DNA of 22,002 nucleotides, taken from NCBI GenBank assembly GCA_016208525.1, contig JACQYJ010000132.1:1-22002 (forward strand), written 5' to 3'. A program made the position numbers and the translations under genes. How positions within the stretch are numbered: the stretch's first letter is position 1; each line of letters starts with the position of its first letter. The stretch comes from Deltaproteobacteria bacterium. Lineage in GTDB: Bacteria > Desulfobacterota > JAENJC01. Below, one piece after another: positions 1 through 7,135 of the stretch. The notes under the pieces are model-generated. The model was given only the letters and a program-made list of their open reading frames with translations, had not been told where the DNA came from and ran no database searches.

Positions 1-769
1 GGTTCTCTCCAAGAGTCACCCCCTCTCCTCCCGCGTCATAAGGAGTCTCAACCTCTTCATAATCCTCTTCCTCGAACCCAATAAACACTGAAAGCTGGTC
101 TTTGAGTATCTTGGCCGCTATGCTGACGGCATCGGTCGGTGTAACGCTCCCGTTTGTCCAAACCTCCATTGTCAGCTTGTCGTAATCAGTTATCTGTCCA
201 ACCCTTGCATGAGAAGTAAGAAAATTGACCTTCTTAATGGGTGAATGGATGGAATCCACGGGAATAGCGCCAACAGGAAGTGAGTCGTCCCTGTTCCTCT
301 CGGAGGGGACATAGCCCTTTCCCCACTTTACAGTCATCTCCATATTGAGCTTGGCTTCCTTGGACAGGGTTGCAATATGATGATCGGGGTTCAGTATCTC
401 GACTGTCCCGTCGGTAATTATGTCCCCTGCCTTAACCTCTTTCTTCCCCTTGGCGCTTATCCGTACCGTCTTAGGCCCATCGCCGTGAAGCCTCAGATTG
501 ACCTCCTTCAGGTTAAGTATAAGCTCAGTAACATCCTCTGTAACTCCAGTGACTGTTGTAAATTCGTGAAGAACGCCGTCTATTTTGACCGCTGTTATCG
601 CAGCCCCCTGTAAAGACGAAAGGAGTATCCGTCTGAGGGAATTTCCTATGGTAGTTCCATATCCTCTCTCTAAGGGCTCAGCATAGAATTTCCCGTAAGT
701 CTCTGTAAGGGTCTCCTTTTCTGCCTCAAGCCTCTTTGGTTTTATAAGTTCTTTCCAGTTCCTGTACAT
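1..769 (-). CDS. rpoA: RNA polymerase subunit alpha, N-terminal part (runs off window)
   Basis: This is the first 256 codons of the alpha subunit, which dimerises through its N-terminal domain to nucleate core RNA polymerase assembly. It begins MYRNWKELIKPKR, and the family signature GYGTTIGNSLRRILLSSLQG lies around residues 37-56. The second half of the alpha-NTD (IPVDSIHSPIKKVNF) is also clear, followed by an acidic linker (GFEEEDYEEVE). The C-terminal promoter- and activator-binding domain lies outside the window. The ATG at 769 is chosen because CAGGAGG precedes it closely; an overlapping ATG four bases upstream opens a frame that stops quickly. It is the last gene seen in the alpha cluster, after rpsD and a 121-nt gap with palindromic repeats. 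rplQ would be expected next but is not in view. Confidence 0.97.
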   Translation of the reverse strand, partial: MYRNWKELIKPKRLEAEKETLTETYGKFYAEPLERGYGTTIGNSLRRILLSSLQGAAITAVKIDGVLHEFTTVTGVTEDVTELILNLKEVNLRLHGDGPKTVRISAKGKKEVKAGDIITDGTVEILNPDHHIATLSKEAKLNMEMTVKWGKGYVPSERNRDDSLPVGAIPVDSIHSPIKKVNFLTSHARVGQITDYDKLTMEVWTNGSVTPTDAVSIAAKILKDQLSVFIGFEEEDYEEVETPYDAGGEGVTLGEN

Positions 770-800
770 TCATCCTCCTGGATTCTTTCAGCTCATATTA

Positions 801-858
801 GGGGACTGTCCCTATTTACGGGCAAACGCAGTGCAGCCGTAGAATGGGGACTGTCCCC
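801..858. repeat. Two GGGGACAGTCCCC palindromes between rpsD and rpoA
   Basis: GGGGACTGTCCC occurs at 801-812 and GGGGACTGTCCCC at 846-858 on the plus strand. Each is a near-perfect palindrome except for the central base, and both have the same orientation. I recall this palindrome as a dispersed REP-like motif in many environmental genomes, often near REP-associated tyrosine transposases; no transposase is present here. The pair fills most of the 121-nt gap between the rpsD stop and the rpoA ribosome binding site. The rest of the gap shows nothing recognisable. Confidence 0.75.
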
Positions 859-890
859 GGCTTTCTTACAAGCGTAATTTGCAAAGCAAA

Positions 891-1517
891 CTACTTGGAA
901 TAAAGTTCGACTATCAGCTGTTCCCTGATCGGAAGCGTAAGCTCCTCCCTCACAGGAAGGGTCTTGACAACGCACTTAAAATTGGTCTTGTCCAACTCCA
1001 GCCAACTCGGCACTCCCCTCCTCTGAACAGCCTCCAGCGACTCCTGAATCCTGATCAAAGTCCTGCTGCTCTCCCTGACCTGAAGGACATCGCCCGGCTT
1101 AAGGACATACGAAGGTATGTTAACCTTCTTGCCGTTGACAAGAAAGTGATTATGCAGTATCAGCTGCCTGGCCTCATTTCTGGAACTTGCAAATCCCATG
1201 CGGTAAACCATGTTGTCAAATCTGCGCTCCAAAAGCCTTAAGAGGTTCTCTCCGGTTATTCCTTTCTGCCTGTCGGCCTCAACAAAGGTTCCACGGAACT
1301 GCTTCTCAAGCAACCCATAGAGTCTCTTTACCTTCTGTTTCTCCCTCAGCTGCGTGCCATATTCAGAGACCTTGGTCCTCCCCTGACCGTGCTGGCCCGG
1401 CGGATAGCTTCTCCTCTCCACAGCGCACTTATCGCTGTAGCATCTCTCTCCTTTCAGGAAAAGCTTCAGCCCTTCCCTCCGGCACAATCTGCATACTGAC
1501 CCGATATACCTTGCCAA
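891..1517 (-). CDS. rpsD: 30S ribosomal protein S4
   Basis: S4 is a primary 16S rRNA binder that starts assembly of the 5' domain and the small-subunit body; in E. coli it also represses the alpha operon. The 208-residue protein starts MARYIGSVCRLCRREG. It has four N-terminal cysteines (C9, C12, C26, C31), so it is the zinc-binding form of S4. The S4 RNA-binding domain (RLDNMVYRMGFA-type; here RRFDNMVYRMGFASSRNEAR) follows from about residue 97. The start is TTG, preceded by AGGGAGGTTTGAT, and is placed by the strong ribosome binding site and the universally conserved MARY start. It lies 14 nt after rpsK and ends with TAG. Complete and normal in length. Confidence 0.98.
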   Translation of the reverse strand: MARYIGSVCRLCRREGLKLFLKGERCYSDKCAVERRSYPPGQHGQGRTKVSEYGTQLREKQKVKRLYGLLEKQFRGTFVEADRQKGITGENLLRLLERRFDNMVYRMGFASSRNEARQLILHNHFLVNGKKVNIPSYVLKPGDVLQVRESSRTLIRIQESLEAVQRRGVPSWLELDKTNFKCVVKTLPVREELTLPIREQLIVELYSK

Positions 1518-1531
1518 ATCAAACCTCCCTT

Positions 1532-1927
1532 TTAGACCCTTCTCCTCTTTGGCGGCCTGCAGCCGTTATGAGGAAGCGGAGTTACATCCTTTATCATTGT
1601 TACCTCAAACCCAACAGCCTGCAAAGCCCTGAGCGCAGACTCCCTGCCGGATCCGGGCCCCTTTACAAATACCTCCACATGCTTCAACCCGTGTTCCATT
1701 GCCTTCTTACCCGCGTCCTCCGCTGCAATCTGGGCGGCAAAAGGGGTGCTCTTTTTTGAGCCTGTAAATCCCTTGCTCCCTGAGCTGGACCAAGAGATCA
1801 CATTTCCGGCTGTATCTGTGATCGTTATTATCGTATTGTTAAAAGTTGACTGGATATGAACAACACCATGGCTTATCCTCTTCCTGTCTTTTTTCTTGGT
1901 AACACTTTTTTGAACCGCTGCCATCAT
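1532..1927 (-). CDS. rpsK: 30S ribosomal protein S11
   Basis: S11 forms part of the 30S platform next to the mRNA exit region and contacts S6/S18 and 16S rRNA helices. The protein has a basic N-terminus, the family core GVVHIQSTFNNTIITITD from about residue 21, the SSGSKGFTGSKKSTPFAAQ segment, and the C-terminal signature DVTPLPHNGCRPPKRRRV. It is 131 residues from the first ATG. A second ATG directly follows, at 1924, and is slightly better spaced from the GGGGGAA ribosome binding site, so the true protein may be 130 residues. It lies after a repeat-filled gap downstream of rpsM and 14 nt before rpsD. Confidence 0.98.
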   Translation of the reverse strand: MMAAVQKSVTKKKDRKRISHGVVHIQSTFNNTIITITDTAGNVISWSSSGSKGFTGSKKSTPFAAQIAAEDAGKKAMEHGLKHVEVFVKGPGSGRESALRALQAVGFEVTMIKDVTPLPHNGCRPPKRRRV

Positions 1928-1940
1928 TCCCCCTTTAAAA

Positions 1941-2004
1941 TCCGTTAACCGTGAGCCGTGAACCGCTAATTAAATTCAGATACTTACTCATTGCTCATCG
2001 CAAT
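1941..2004. repeat. Mixed heptamer repeat island between rpsK and rpsM
   Basis: Read on the minus strand, the left half is GCGATGA GCAATGA GTAAGTA and the right half CGGTTCA CGGCTCA CGGTTAA CGGATTT. Both have a 7-nt period, but the units belong to two different families. The same units appear in pure form in the gaps flanking rpmJ (2393-2444 and 2571-2636). The halves therefore do not pair well with each other, unlike most islands in this window. It occupies almost all of the space between the rpsM stop and the rpsK ribosome binding site. Confidence 0.7.
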
Positions 2005-2005
2005 T

Positions 2006-2374
2006 TTATTTCTTTTTTCCTACCATCTTCTTTCCAGGTCCCTTTCTTGTCCTGGCATTTGTCTTTGTCCGCTGTCCATGAACCGGCAGGCCTTTCCTGT
2101 GGCGAAGGCCGCGGTACGAACCAATATCCATAAGCCTCTTGATATTCATCCCAATTTCCCTGCGGAGGTCTCCCTCAACAGTATGCTTGCGCTCTATAAT
2201 CTCCCTGATGCCGGCAACCTCAGTCTCTGTCAGCTGGTTTATCTTAGTATCAGGACTTATTCCTGCTTCCGTTACAATATCCTGAGAAGACTTGTTCCCT
2301 ATACCGTATATATAGGTCAGCCCTATTACAACCCTTTTATCCTTCGGTAAATCAATCCCTGATATACGTGCCAA
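2006..2374 (-). CDS. rpsM: 30S ribosomal protein S13
   Basis: S13 sits in the 30S head, contacts the P-site tRNA and forms the bridge with L5 of the large subunit. The protein begins ARISGIDLPKDKRVVIGLTYIYGIG, the usual S13 start. It contains the helix-two-turn-helix core and the signature GSYRGLRHRKGLPVHGQRT, then a lysine-rich tail (GPGKKMVGKKK). The start is TTG at 2374, not the upstream ATG at 2395: the strong ribosome binding site AAGGAGGGG lies within that extension, 4 nt before TTG, and homologues start at this Ala-Arg-Ile. The product is then 122 residues. It follows rpmJ across a heptamer repeat island. Confidence 0.97.
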   Translation of the reverse strand: MARISGIDLPKDKRVVIGLTYIYGIGNKSSQDIVTEAGISPDTKINQLTETEVAGIREIIERKHTVEGDLRREIGMNIKRLMDIGSYRGLRHRKGLPVHGQRTKTNARTRKGPGKKMVGKKK

Positions 2375-2378
2375 TGAA

Positions 2379-2387
2379 CCCCTCCTT
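2379..2387 (-). promoter_or_regulatory. Ribosome binding site that fixes the rpsM TTG start
   Basis: AAGGAGGGG on the minus strand ends 4 nt before the TTG at 2374. It lies inside the longer reading frame that opens with ATG at 2395, so the longer start would place the Shine-Dalgarno sequence in the coding region. Confidence 0.85.
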
Positions 2388-2392
2388 AAAAT

Positions 2393-2444
2393 CATTGAGC
2401 AATGAGCGATGAGCGACGAGTAAAACCTTTTTGCTCATTGCTGA
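2393..2444. repeat. TGAGCAA/CGCTCAT heptamer hairpin between rpmJ and rpsM
   Basis: On the minus strand a short left arm (TCAGCAATGAGCAAAAA) is followed by a right arm with a 7-nt period: CTCGTCG CTCATCG CTCATTG CTCAATG. The two arms are partly complementary (GCAATGAGCAAAAA against TTTTTACTC...TTGCTC), giving a possible RNA hairpin. It starts right after the rpmJ stop and ends just before the rpsM ribosome binding site. Confidence 0.75.
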
Positions 2445-2558
2445 CTATCCCTGCCTCTGTTTATGACGCGGGTTTTCGCAGACTACCCTCACGACACCCC
2501 TTCGTTTCACTATCTGACACTTCTCACATATCTTTTTTACTGATGCCTTTACCTTCAT
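2445..2558 (-). CDS. rpmJ: 50S ribosomal protein L36
   Basis: L36 is the smallest large-subunit protein and binds 23S rRNA near the L7/L12 stalk base. The 37-residue product starts MKVKASVKKICEKC and ends ENPRHKQRQG. It carries the zinc ligands C-X2-C, C and H (Cys11, Cys14, Cys27 and a histidine five residues later), so this is the zinc-containing form. The ribosome binding site AAGGAGATAGAG precedes the ATG. It ends with TAG at the usual family length, which shows that TAG works as a stop codon in this organism. It lies between infA and rpsM, the standard position, with a repeat island on each side. Confidence 0.97.
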   Translation of the reverse strand: MKVKASVKKICEKCQIVKRRGVVRVVCENPRHKQRQG

Positions 2559-2570
2559 CTCTATCTCCTT

Positions 2571-2636
2571 CGTGAACCGTAAATCGTAAACTGTAACTTC
2601 TTTTCATTTCACGGTTCACATCTCACGGTTTACGGT
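2571..2636. repeat. ACCGTGA/CGGTTTA heptamer hairpin between infA and rpmJ
   Basis: On the minus strand the left arm reads ACCGTAA ACCGTGA GATGTGA ACCGTGA and the right arm CAGTTTA CGATTTA CGGTTCA CGA. Both arms are 7-nt tandem arrays and are complementary to each other over about 25 nt with mismatches. The element starts at the infA stop codon and ends at the rpmJ ribosome binding site. This is the clearest example of the non-TTTGCAA heptamer type. Confidence 0.8.
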
Positions 2637-2855
2637 TTATTTTGCCCTGTAGGTTATCCTTCCCCTCGTAAGGTCATATGGCGACAACTCTACAGTGACT
2701 TTGTCGCCAGGAAGGATCTTGATAAAATGCATCCTCATCTTTCCTGATATATGGGCCAGTATCCTGTGGCCGTTTTCAAGCTCTACCCTGAACATGGCAT
2801 TTGGTAGCGGTTCAACAACCTTTCCCTCAACCTCTATTGCCTCTTCTTTTGCCAT
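2637..2855 (-). CDS. infA: Translation initiation factor IF-1
   Basis: IF-1 is a single OB-fold protein that binds the 30S A site during initiation and helps IF-2 and IF-3 select the initiator tRNA. The 72 residues match the family length exactly. Family landmarks are MAKEEAIEVEGKVVEPLPNAMF, FRVELENGHRILAHISGKMRMH and the C-terminal LSPYDLTRGRITYRAK. It begins immediately after the map stop codon with no gap, which suggests translational coupling. Its position between map and rpmJ is the classic spc arrangement in Gram-positive bacteria and several other phyla. Confidence 0.98.
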   Translation of the reverse strand: MAKEEAIEVEGKVVEPLPNAMFRVELENGHRILAHISGKMRMHFIKILPGDKVTVELSPYDLTRGRITYRAK

Positions 2856-3620
2856 TTATCCATCCAGACTCGTCAAAATTACCGGCCCAGTTTCGGTTAT
2901 TGCGACCGTATGCTCGAAATGAGCCGACAAACTTCCGTCTTTCGTGACTGCGGTCCACCCGTCCTGCAGAATCTTAACTTCACTCCCGCCCGCATTTATC
3001 ATCGGCTCGATAGCCAGAACCATTCCTGCCCTTAACTTTATTCCCACTCCAGGTGGCCCATAGTTAGGTATCTGGGGCTCTTCGTGCAGAGACCGTCCGA
3101 TCCCGTGCCCTACAAACTCCCTGACCACCGAAAAGCCGTTCCCTTCAACAAAGCTCTGAACGGCGTATGATATATCTGAAAGCCTGTTCCCCTGGTATAC
3201 CTTTTCAATTCCTTTATAGAGGGCCTTTTCAGCAACCTCTTTCAGTTTCATGGCCTCCTCGGAGACCAATCCAACAGGCACAGTAATTGCCGCGTCGCCA
3301 TAGAATCCGCTGCAATAGACCCCGAAATCCAGGCTCAGCAAATCCCCCTCCTTCAACGGAGTTTTAGTCGGTACGCCGTGAACAACCTGGGAGTTGACCG
3401 ATGTACAAAGGGCCTTTGGGTATCCCCTGTATCCCTTGAATGCGGACTTTGCCTTCTTTTTCCTCAGCCTTTCTTCAGCAAAAACATTTAATTCATCAGT
3501 TGTGATCCCGGGCCTTACTATTTCCTTCACTGCCTCAAGGATCTCCGCAACAATCCTGTTGGCAACCCTCATTTCATCAATTTCTCGCGGTGATTTTAGA
3601 ACCACACCCCTATCTTTCAT
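2856..3620 (-). CDS. map: Methionine aminopeptidase type I
   Basis: This cytosolic dimetal enzyme removes the initiator methionine from nascent proteins. All five metal ligands of the pita-bread fold are visible, numbered from the ATG at 3620: D98 and D109 (LDFG...GFYGDA), H172 (GHGIGRSLHEEP), E205 (IEPM) and E236 (HFEHT). The substrate-side His is H81 (HGVPT). Length is then 254 residues, typical of the short type Ia form without an N-terminal zinc domain. The frame is open up to 3662. An ATG at 3641 has a better GAGG ribosome binding site, so the true start may be there. Either start overlaps the end of adk, implying coupled translation. Confidence 0.96.
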   Translation of the reverse strand: MKDRGVVLKSPREIDEMRVANRIVAEILEAVKEIVRPGITTDELNVFAEERLRKKKAKSAFKGYRGYPKALCTSVNSQVVHGVPTKTPLKEGDLLSLDFGVYCSGFYGDAAITVPVGLVSEEAMKLKEVAEKALYKGIEKVYQGNRLSDISYAVQSFVEGNGFSVVREFVGHGIGRSLHEEPQIPNYGPPGVGIKLRAGMVLAIEPMINAGGSEVKILQDGWTAVTKDGSLSAHFEHTVAITETGPVILTSLDG

Positions 3621-4263
3621 CAACGATTTTGCATATATCATCAAAGATGGCCTCAACATCACCTATGCCGCTGATTGTCGTAAGCTGCCCCTTTTTTTTG
3701 TAATACTCAGATAGTGGTGTTGTCTGGGCCTCATAGGTCTCAAATCTCTTTATCACTACATCTTCTCTGTCATCATCCCTCTGAAAAAGCTCGCCTCCGC
3801 ATCTATCACATCTGCCGCCGTCCTTAGACGGGTTAAACTCTATATGGTATCCTGCTCCGCAAGACCTGCAGACCCTGCGGCCGGAAAGCCTTATTACAAG
3901 ATGATCCTTTGGCACCTTAATATCAATAACTTCAGTTATTGGACATCCGCACTCATTCAAATAAGAAAACAGGGCATCCGCCTGTGCTATAGTCCTTGGG
4001 AATCCATCAAGGATATAACCCTTTCCACAATCACCCCTTTTGAGCCTTTCCTTTACAATTCCTATGACAACTTCGTCAGGCACTAAGGCCCCCCTGCTCA
4101 TGTGGGAGTTTGCCTCTATTCCAAGAGGAGTCCCGCTCTTCACTGCCTCCCTTAGAATGTCACCAGTAGAAATCTGTGGGATAGCGTATTTATCCACAAG
4201 CATCTTCGCCTGCGTGCCCTTCCCCGCTCCTGGAGGGCCAAGGAGGATAAGGTTTTGTCGCAC
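3610..4263 (-). CDS. adk: Adenylate kinase
   Basis: It catalyses reversible transfer of phosphate between ATP and AMP to give two ADP in the cytoplasm. The 217 residues begin with the P-loop (GPPGAGKGTQ, residues 9-18). The AMP-binding segment (STGDILR) and DGFPRT at 86-91 follow. The lid contains Cys132, Cys135, Cys152 and Cys155, so it is the long-lid, zinc-binding form. The start is GTG, overlapping the secY TAG stop by one base; AAGGGGAGGAGATA supplies the ribosome binding site inside secY. The secY-adk-map order is standard. The end overlaps the start of map. Confidence 0.98.
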   Translation of the reverse strand: MRQNLILLGPPGAGKGTQAKMLVDKYAIPQISTGDILREAVKSGTPLGIEANSHMSRGALVPDEVVIGIVKERLKRGDCGKGYILDGFPRTIAQADALFSYLNECGCPITEVIDIKVPKDHLVIRLSGRRVCRSCGAGYHIEFNPSKDGGRCDRCGGELFQRDDDREDVVIKRFETYEAQTTPLSEYYKKKGQLTTISGIGDVEAIFDDICKIVDER

Positions 4264-5570
4264 TATCTCCTCCCCTTTATCCTTGCCTTACCCATAAAGC
4301 CTTCATAATTTCTCTGAAGAAGATGGGACTCTATCTGCGCAACGGTATCCAGGGCAACACCAACCACTATGAGAAGTGATGTCCCTCCGAAGTAAAAAGG
4401 GACTTTCATCTGGCTTACCATTATTGTAGGAAGCACACAGACAGCGGCGAGATACATTGCGCCTCCGAAGGTTATCCTTGTCAATATCCTGTCTATATAC
4501 TCGGCCGTCTTTGCCCCAGGCCTTATCCCCGGTATGTAGCCGCCGTATTTCTTCATGTTGTCAGCAACATCCGTAGGATTAAAGGTAACTGCCGTATAAA
4601 AATAACAGAAGAAGACTATAAAACCAACATACAAAAACTCATGAGGCCAGTTACCGGGAGTCAACGCGCCTGCAACACTCTGCATAAATGGAATGGTGCT
4701 GAACTGGGCAAGGGTCGCAGGAAACATTATAATGGATGACGCGAATATTGCCGGTATCACACCTGCTGAGTTCACTTTAAGCGGCAGATGGGTGCTCTGT
4801 CCTCCGAACACCTTCCTACCGACTACGCGCTTTGCATACTGGACTGGGATCTTCCGCTGTCCCCTTTCCATGAATATAATGAACCCGACAACAGCGACCA
4901 TCATGGCTATCAATACCAGGACGAGCAGAACCGGGAATTCACCAGTCCTCACCAGTTTAAGTGTATTAACTGCAGCGCTCGGCATCCTTACAACTATACC
5001 GGCAAAGATGATGAGAGATATCCCGTTTCCTATTCCTCTCTCTGTGATCTGCTCGCCCAGCCACATAATAAATGCAGTGCCGGCAGTAAGTGTAATTACA
5101 GCCATTATCCTGAATGACCAGCCCGGATGAGGGACTACAAGTTCACCAGCGGGGCCGGTCATCTTCTCCAGTCCAAAGCTTATTCCGATGCCCTGGATAA
5201 TACTGAGAGCGACTGTCCCATACCTTGTGTATTGAGTGATCTTTTTCCTCCCCATCTCCCCTTCTTTGGAAAGCTTGTGGAGATAAGGGACAACCACAGT
5301 CAGCAGCTGAAATATAATCGAAGAGCTTATGTAAGGCATTATACCGAGGGCAAAAATAGATAGCCTCTCAAGTGCGCCGCCCGAAAACATGTCAAAGAGT
5401 CCGAGGATTGTGCCCTGCATCTGGGCAAAAAATGCGGCCAGCGCATCTCCGTTTATTCCGGGCGTAGGTATATGAGCGCCGAGCCTGTAAACTACAAGCA
5501 TCAGGAACGTAAATAGTATCCTCTTTCTGAGTTCCGGTATCTTCCCTATATTCTTATAAGCGTCGGACAA
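4263..5570 (-). CDS. secY: Preprotein translocase subunit SecY
   Basis: SecY is the channel-forming subunit of the SecYEG translocon in the inner membrane. The 435 residues match the family and contain about ten hydrophobic segments. Landmarks are the N-terminal PELRKRILFTFLMLVVYRLG, the plug-region segment FDMFSGGALERLSIFALGIMPYISSSII, and the cytoplasmic loop QRKIPVQYAKR with the conserved basic residues used by SecA and the ribosome. The start is TTG at 5570, one base after the rplO stop; GAGGTGG upstream lies in the rplO end. It stops with TAG, overlapping the adk GTG. Complete. Confidence 0.98.
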   Translation of the reverse strand: MSDAYKNIGKIPELRKRILFTFLMLVVYRLGAHIPTPGINGDALAAFFAQMQGTILGLFDMFSGGALERLSIFALGIMPYISSSIIFQLLTVVVPYLHKLSKEGEMGRKKITQYTRYGTVALSIIQGIGISFGLEKMTGPAGELVVPHPGWSFRIMAVITLTAGTAFIMWLGEQITERGIGNGISLIIFAGIVVRMPSAAVNTLKLVRTGEFPVLLVLVLIAMMVAVVGFIIFMERGQRKIPVQYAKRVVGRKVFGGQSTHLPLKVNSAGVIPAIFASSIIMFPATLAQFSTIPFMQSVAGALTPGNWPHEFLYVGFIVFFCYFYTAVTFNPTDVADNMKKYGGYIPGIRPGAKTAEYIDRILTRITFGGAMYLAAVCVLPTIMVSQMKVPFYFGGTSLLIVVGVALDTVAQIESHLLQRNYEGFMGKARIKGRR

Positions 5571-5571
5571 C

Positions 5572-6012
5572 TCAGACCACCTCTATCCTTCCGCCTGCCG
5601 CCTCAACCTTCGCCTTAGCCGACTGACTAAACTTATGCACCTTTATGGTAAGGGACTTCTTTATATCGCCGTCTGCCAAAAGCTTCACTCCAGCCCCAAT
5701 CTTATTAACCAGACCTGCTGCAACCAGCATGGCGACATCCACTGTGCTGCCTTTATCAAACCTGTCAAGGTCGCTCAGGTTTACAATGGCATACTCCTTC
5801 CTGAATATATTGGTAAAGCCCCTCTTCGGGAGCCTCCTCTGCAGGGGCATCTGCCCGCCCTCAAAACCGGTCTTCCCTCTGCCGCCGGACCTGGCCCTCT
5901 GCCCCTTATGACCGCGTCCGCTTGTCTTGCCGTGTCCGGAGCCGGACCCTCTTCCAAGCCTTTTTCTATTTTTGCTCGCCCCTTCGGGGGCGCGAAGTTC
6001 ACCAAGATTCAA
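5572..6012 (-). CDS. rplO: 50S ribosomal protein L15
   Basis: L15 is a late assembly protein of the large subunit with a long basic N-terminal extension that threads into 23S rRNA. The extension (NRKRLGRGSGSGHGKTSGRG) is typical, followed by GFEGGQMPLQRRLPKRGF and the globular domain. It is 146 residues. The start is TTG at 6012, inside the last codons of rpmD (14-nt overlap). No strong Shine-Dalgarno is visible, so translation probably depends on coupling to rpmD. The MNLGEL start agrees with homologues. secY follows one base after the stop. Confidence 0.97.
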   Translation of the reverse strand: MNLGELRAPEGASKNRKRLGRGSGSGHGKTSGRGHKGQRARSGGRGKTGFEGGQMPLQRRLPKRGFTNIFRKEYAIVNLSDLDRFDKGSTVDVAMLVAAGLVNKIGAGVKLLADGDIKKSLTIKVHKFSQSAKAKVEAAGGRIEVV

Positions 6013-6199
6013 TTGCTTCGACTAAAACAAGATGCGAAACCTTATTAACCATCCCCCTGTTTGAGTGTGTATCATCTCTGACAACCGTTATGTTGACTTT
6101 TGTGAGCCCAAGGCCGATAAGAGTATTCTTCTGTCTCTCAGGTCTGCCGATCCCGCTCTTTACCAGGGTTATCTTAAGCTGCTTTGCCTTCTTAGTCAT
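5999..6199 (-). CDS. rpmD: 50S ribosomal protein L30
   Basis: L30 is a small large-subunit protein binding 23S and near 5S rRNA; many lineages lack it. The 66 residues contain the family core QLKITLVKSGIGRPERQKNT and LGLTKVNITVVRDDTHSNRG, then MVNKVSHLV. The ATG has AAGGAG six nt upstream. It sits between rpsE and rplO as expected and overlaps the rplO start by 14 nt. Confidence 0.97.
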   Translation of the reverse strand: MTKKAKQLKITLVKSGIGRPERQKNTLIGLGLTKVNITVVRDDTHSNRGMVNKVSHLVLVEAIESW

Positions 6200-6211
6200 C
6201 TAAAACTCCTT

Positions 6212-6718
6212 CTACCTCATTTCCTCTACGCTCTTTCCTCTCATGGCGGCAACATCTTCGGGGCTTCTCAGCTGCTTCAATGCGGCAACTGCGGCCTTTA
6301 CCACATTATGCGGGTTGTTTGACCCAAGAGACTTTGCAAGAAGGTTCTCAATTCCTGCTGATTCGACAACTGCCCGGACAGCGCCGCCGGCAATGACTCC
6401 GGTCCCGGCGGATGCCGGCCTGAGAAGAACCTTTGCGGCCCCAAATCTGCCTGTAACCTCGTGGTATATGGAGGCATTTTCAGCGCTCAGCGAAACCTTG
6501 ACGAGCTCCTTCTTCGCCTGCTCCACCGCCTTCCTTAGCGCCTCAGATACCTCATTGGCTTTACCCATTCCATAGCCTATTACGCCGTTGCCGTCACCAA
6601 CTACAACAAGGGCGCTGAAGCTGAACCTTCTTCCGCCTTTTACCACCTTGGCCACCCTGTTTATGTTTACCAGGCGATCTTTTAATTCCAAGCCCTCGGG
6701 ATTTATCCGTGTTGCCAA
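6212..6718 (-). CDS. rpsE: 30S ribosomal protein S5
   Basis: S5 lines the mRNA entry channel and affects decoding accuracy. The double-stranded-RNA-binding-like domain (DRLVNINRVAKVVKGGRRFSF) occupies residues 13 to about 80 and includes GDGNGVIGYGMGKANEV. The C-terminal domain includes RPASAGTGVIAGGAVRAVVE and SLGSNNPHNVVKA. The 168-residue length is normal. The start is TTG at 6718 with AAGGAGGGCAGT just upstream; there is no better ATG. It follows rplR across a 46-nt gap and ends with TAG 12 nt before rpmD. Confidence 0.98.
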   Translation of the reverse strand: MATRINPEGLELKDRLVNINRVAKVVKGGRRFSFSALVVVGDGNGVIGYGMGKANEVSEALRKAVEQAKKELVKVSLSAENASIYHEVTGRFGAAKVLLRPASAGTGVIAGGAVRAVVESAGIENLLAKSLGSNNPHNVVKAAVAALKQLRSPEDVAAMRGKSVEEMR

Positions 6719-6732
6719 ACTGCCCTCCTTAA

Positions 6733-6764
6733 CTCAATCTCAATCTGAGATTTCAATATCAAGC
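6733..6764. repeat. Weak TTGAGAT-type repeat between rplR and rpsE
   Basis: On the minus strand this short gap reads TTGATAT TGAAATC TCAGATT GAGATTG. There is a loose 7-nt rhythm and a small inverted repeat (AATCTCAGATT). It resembles the heptamer islands elsewhere in the window but is too short and divergent to be sure. Confidence 0.4.
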
Positions 6765-7133
6765 TTAAAACTCAAGCCCCTCGCCTCTTGCCGCATCAGC
6801 AAGCGCCTTTACCCTGCCGTGATAAAGGTAGCCACCCCTGTCAAATACAACCTTTTTAATATTCTTAGCAAGCGCCTTCCTTGCCACAAGTGCGCCAACC
6901 ATCGAAGCAGATACTACATTCCCGCCGTGCTTTATCTCTCCCTTTAGATCAGGACTCACACTCGACGCCTCTACCAGTGTCGTGCCATCCTGGTCATTTA
7001 TTACCTGAGCGTATATGTGCGAGGCGCTGCGGAACACACACAGCCTTGGCCTCTCAGAACTCCCTGCGACCTTCTTTCTCACCCTTGCCTTTCTGTTCAG
7101 CCTGCTTGTAAGCCTTTTATTAGTCTCTCCCAT
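6765..7133 (-). CDS. rplR: 50S ribosomal protein L18
   Basis: L18 binds 5S rRNA together with L5 and brings it into the central protuberance. The 122-residue protein has the basic N-terminus (RLNRKARVRKKVAGSSERPR), the core LCVFRSASHIYAQVINDQDG, and the C-terminal FDRGGYLYHGRVKALADAARGEGLEF, all standard. The ATG at 7133 follows the rplF stop by two bases, so translation is probably coupled. Complete, no anomalies. Confidence 0.98.
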   Translation of the reverse strand: MGETNKRLTSRLNRKARVRKKVAGSSERPRLCVFRSASHIYAQVINDQDGTTLVEASSVSPDLKGEIKHGGNVVSASMVGALVARKALAKNIKKVVFDRGGYLYHGRVKALADAARGEGLEF

Positions 7134-7135
7134 CG

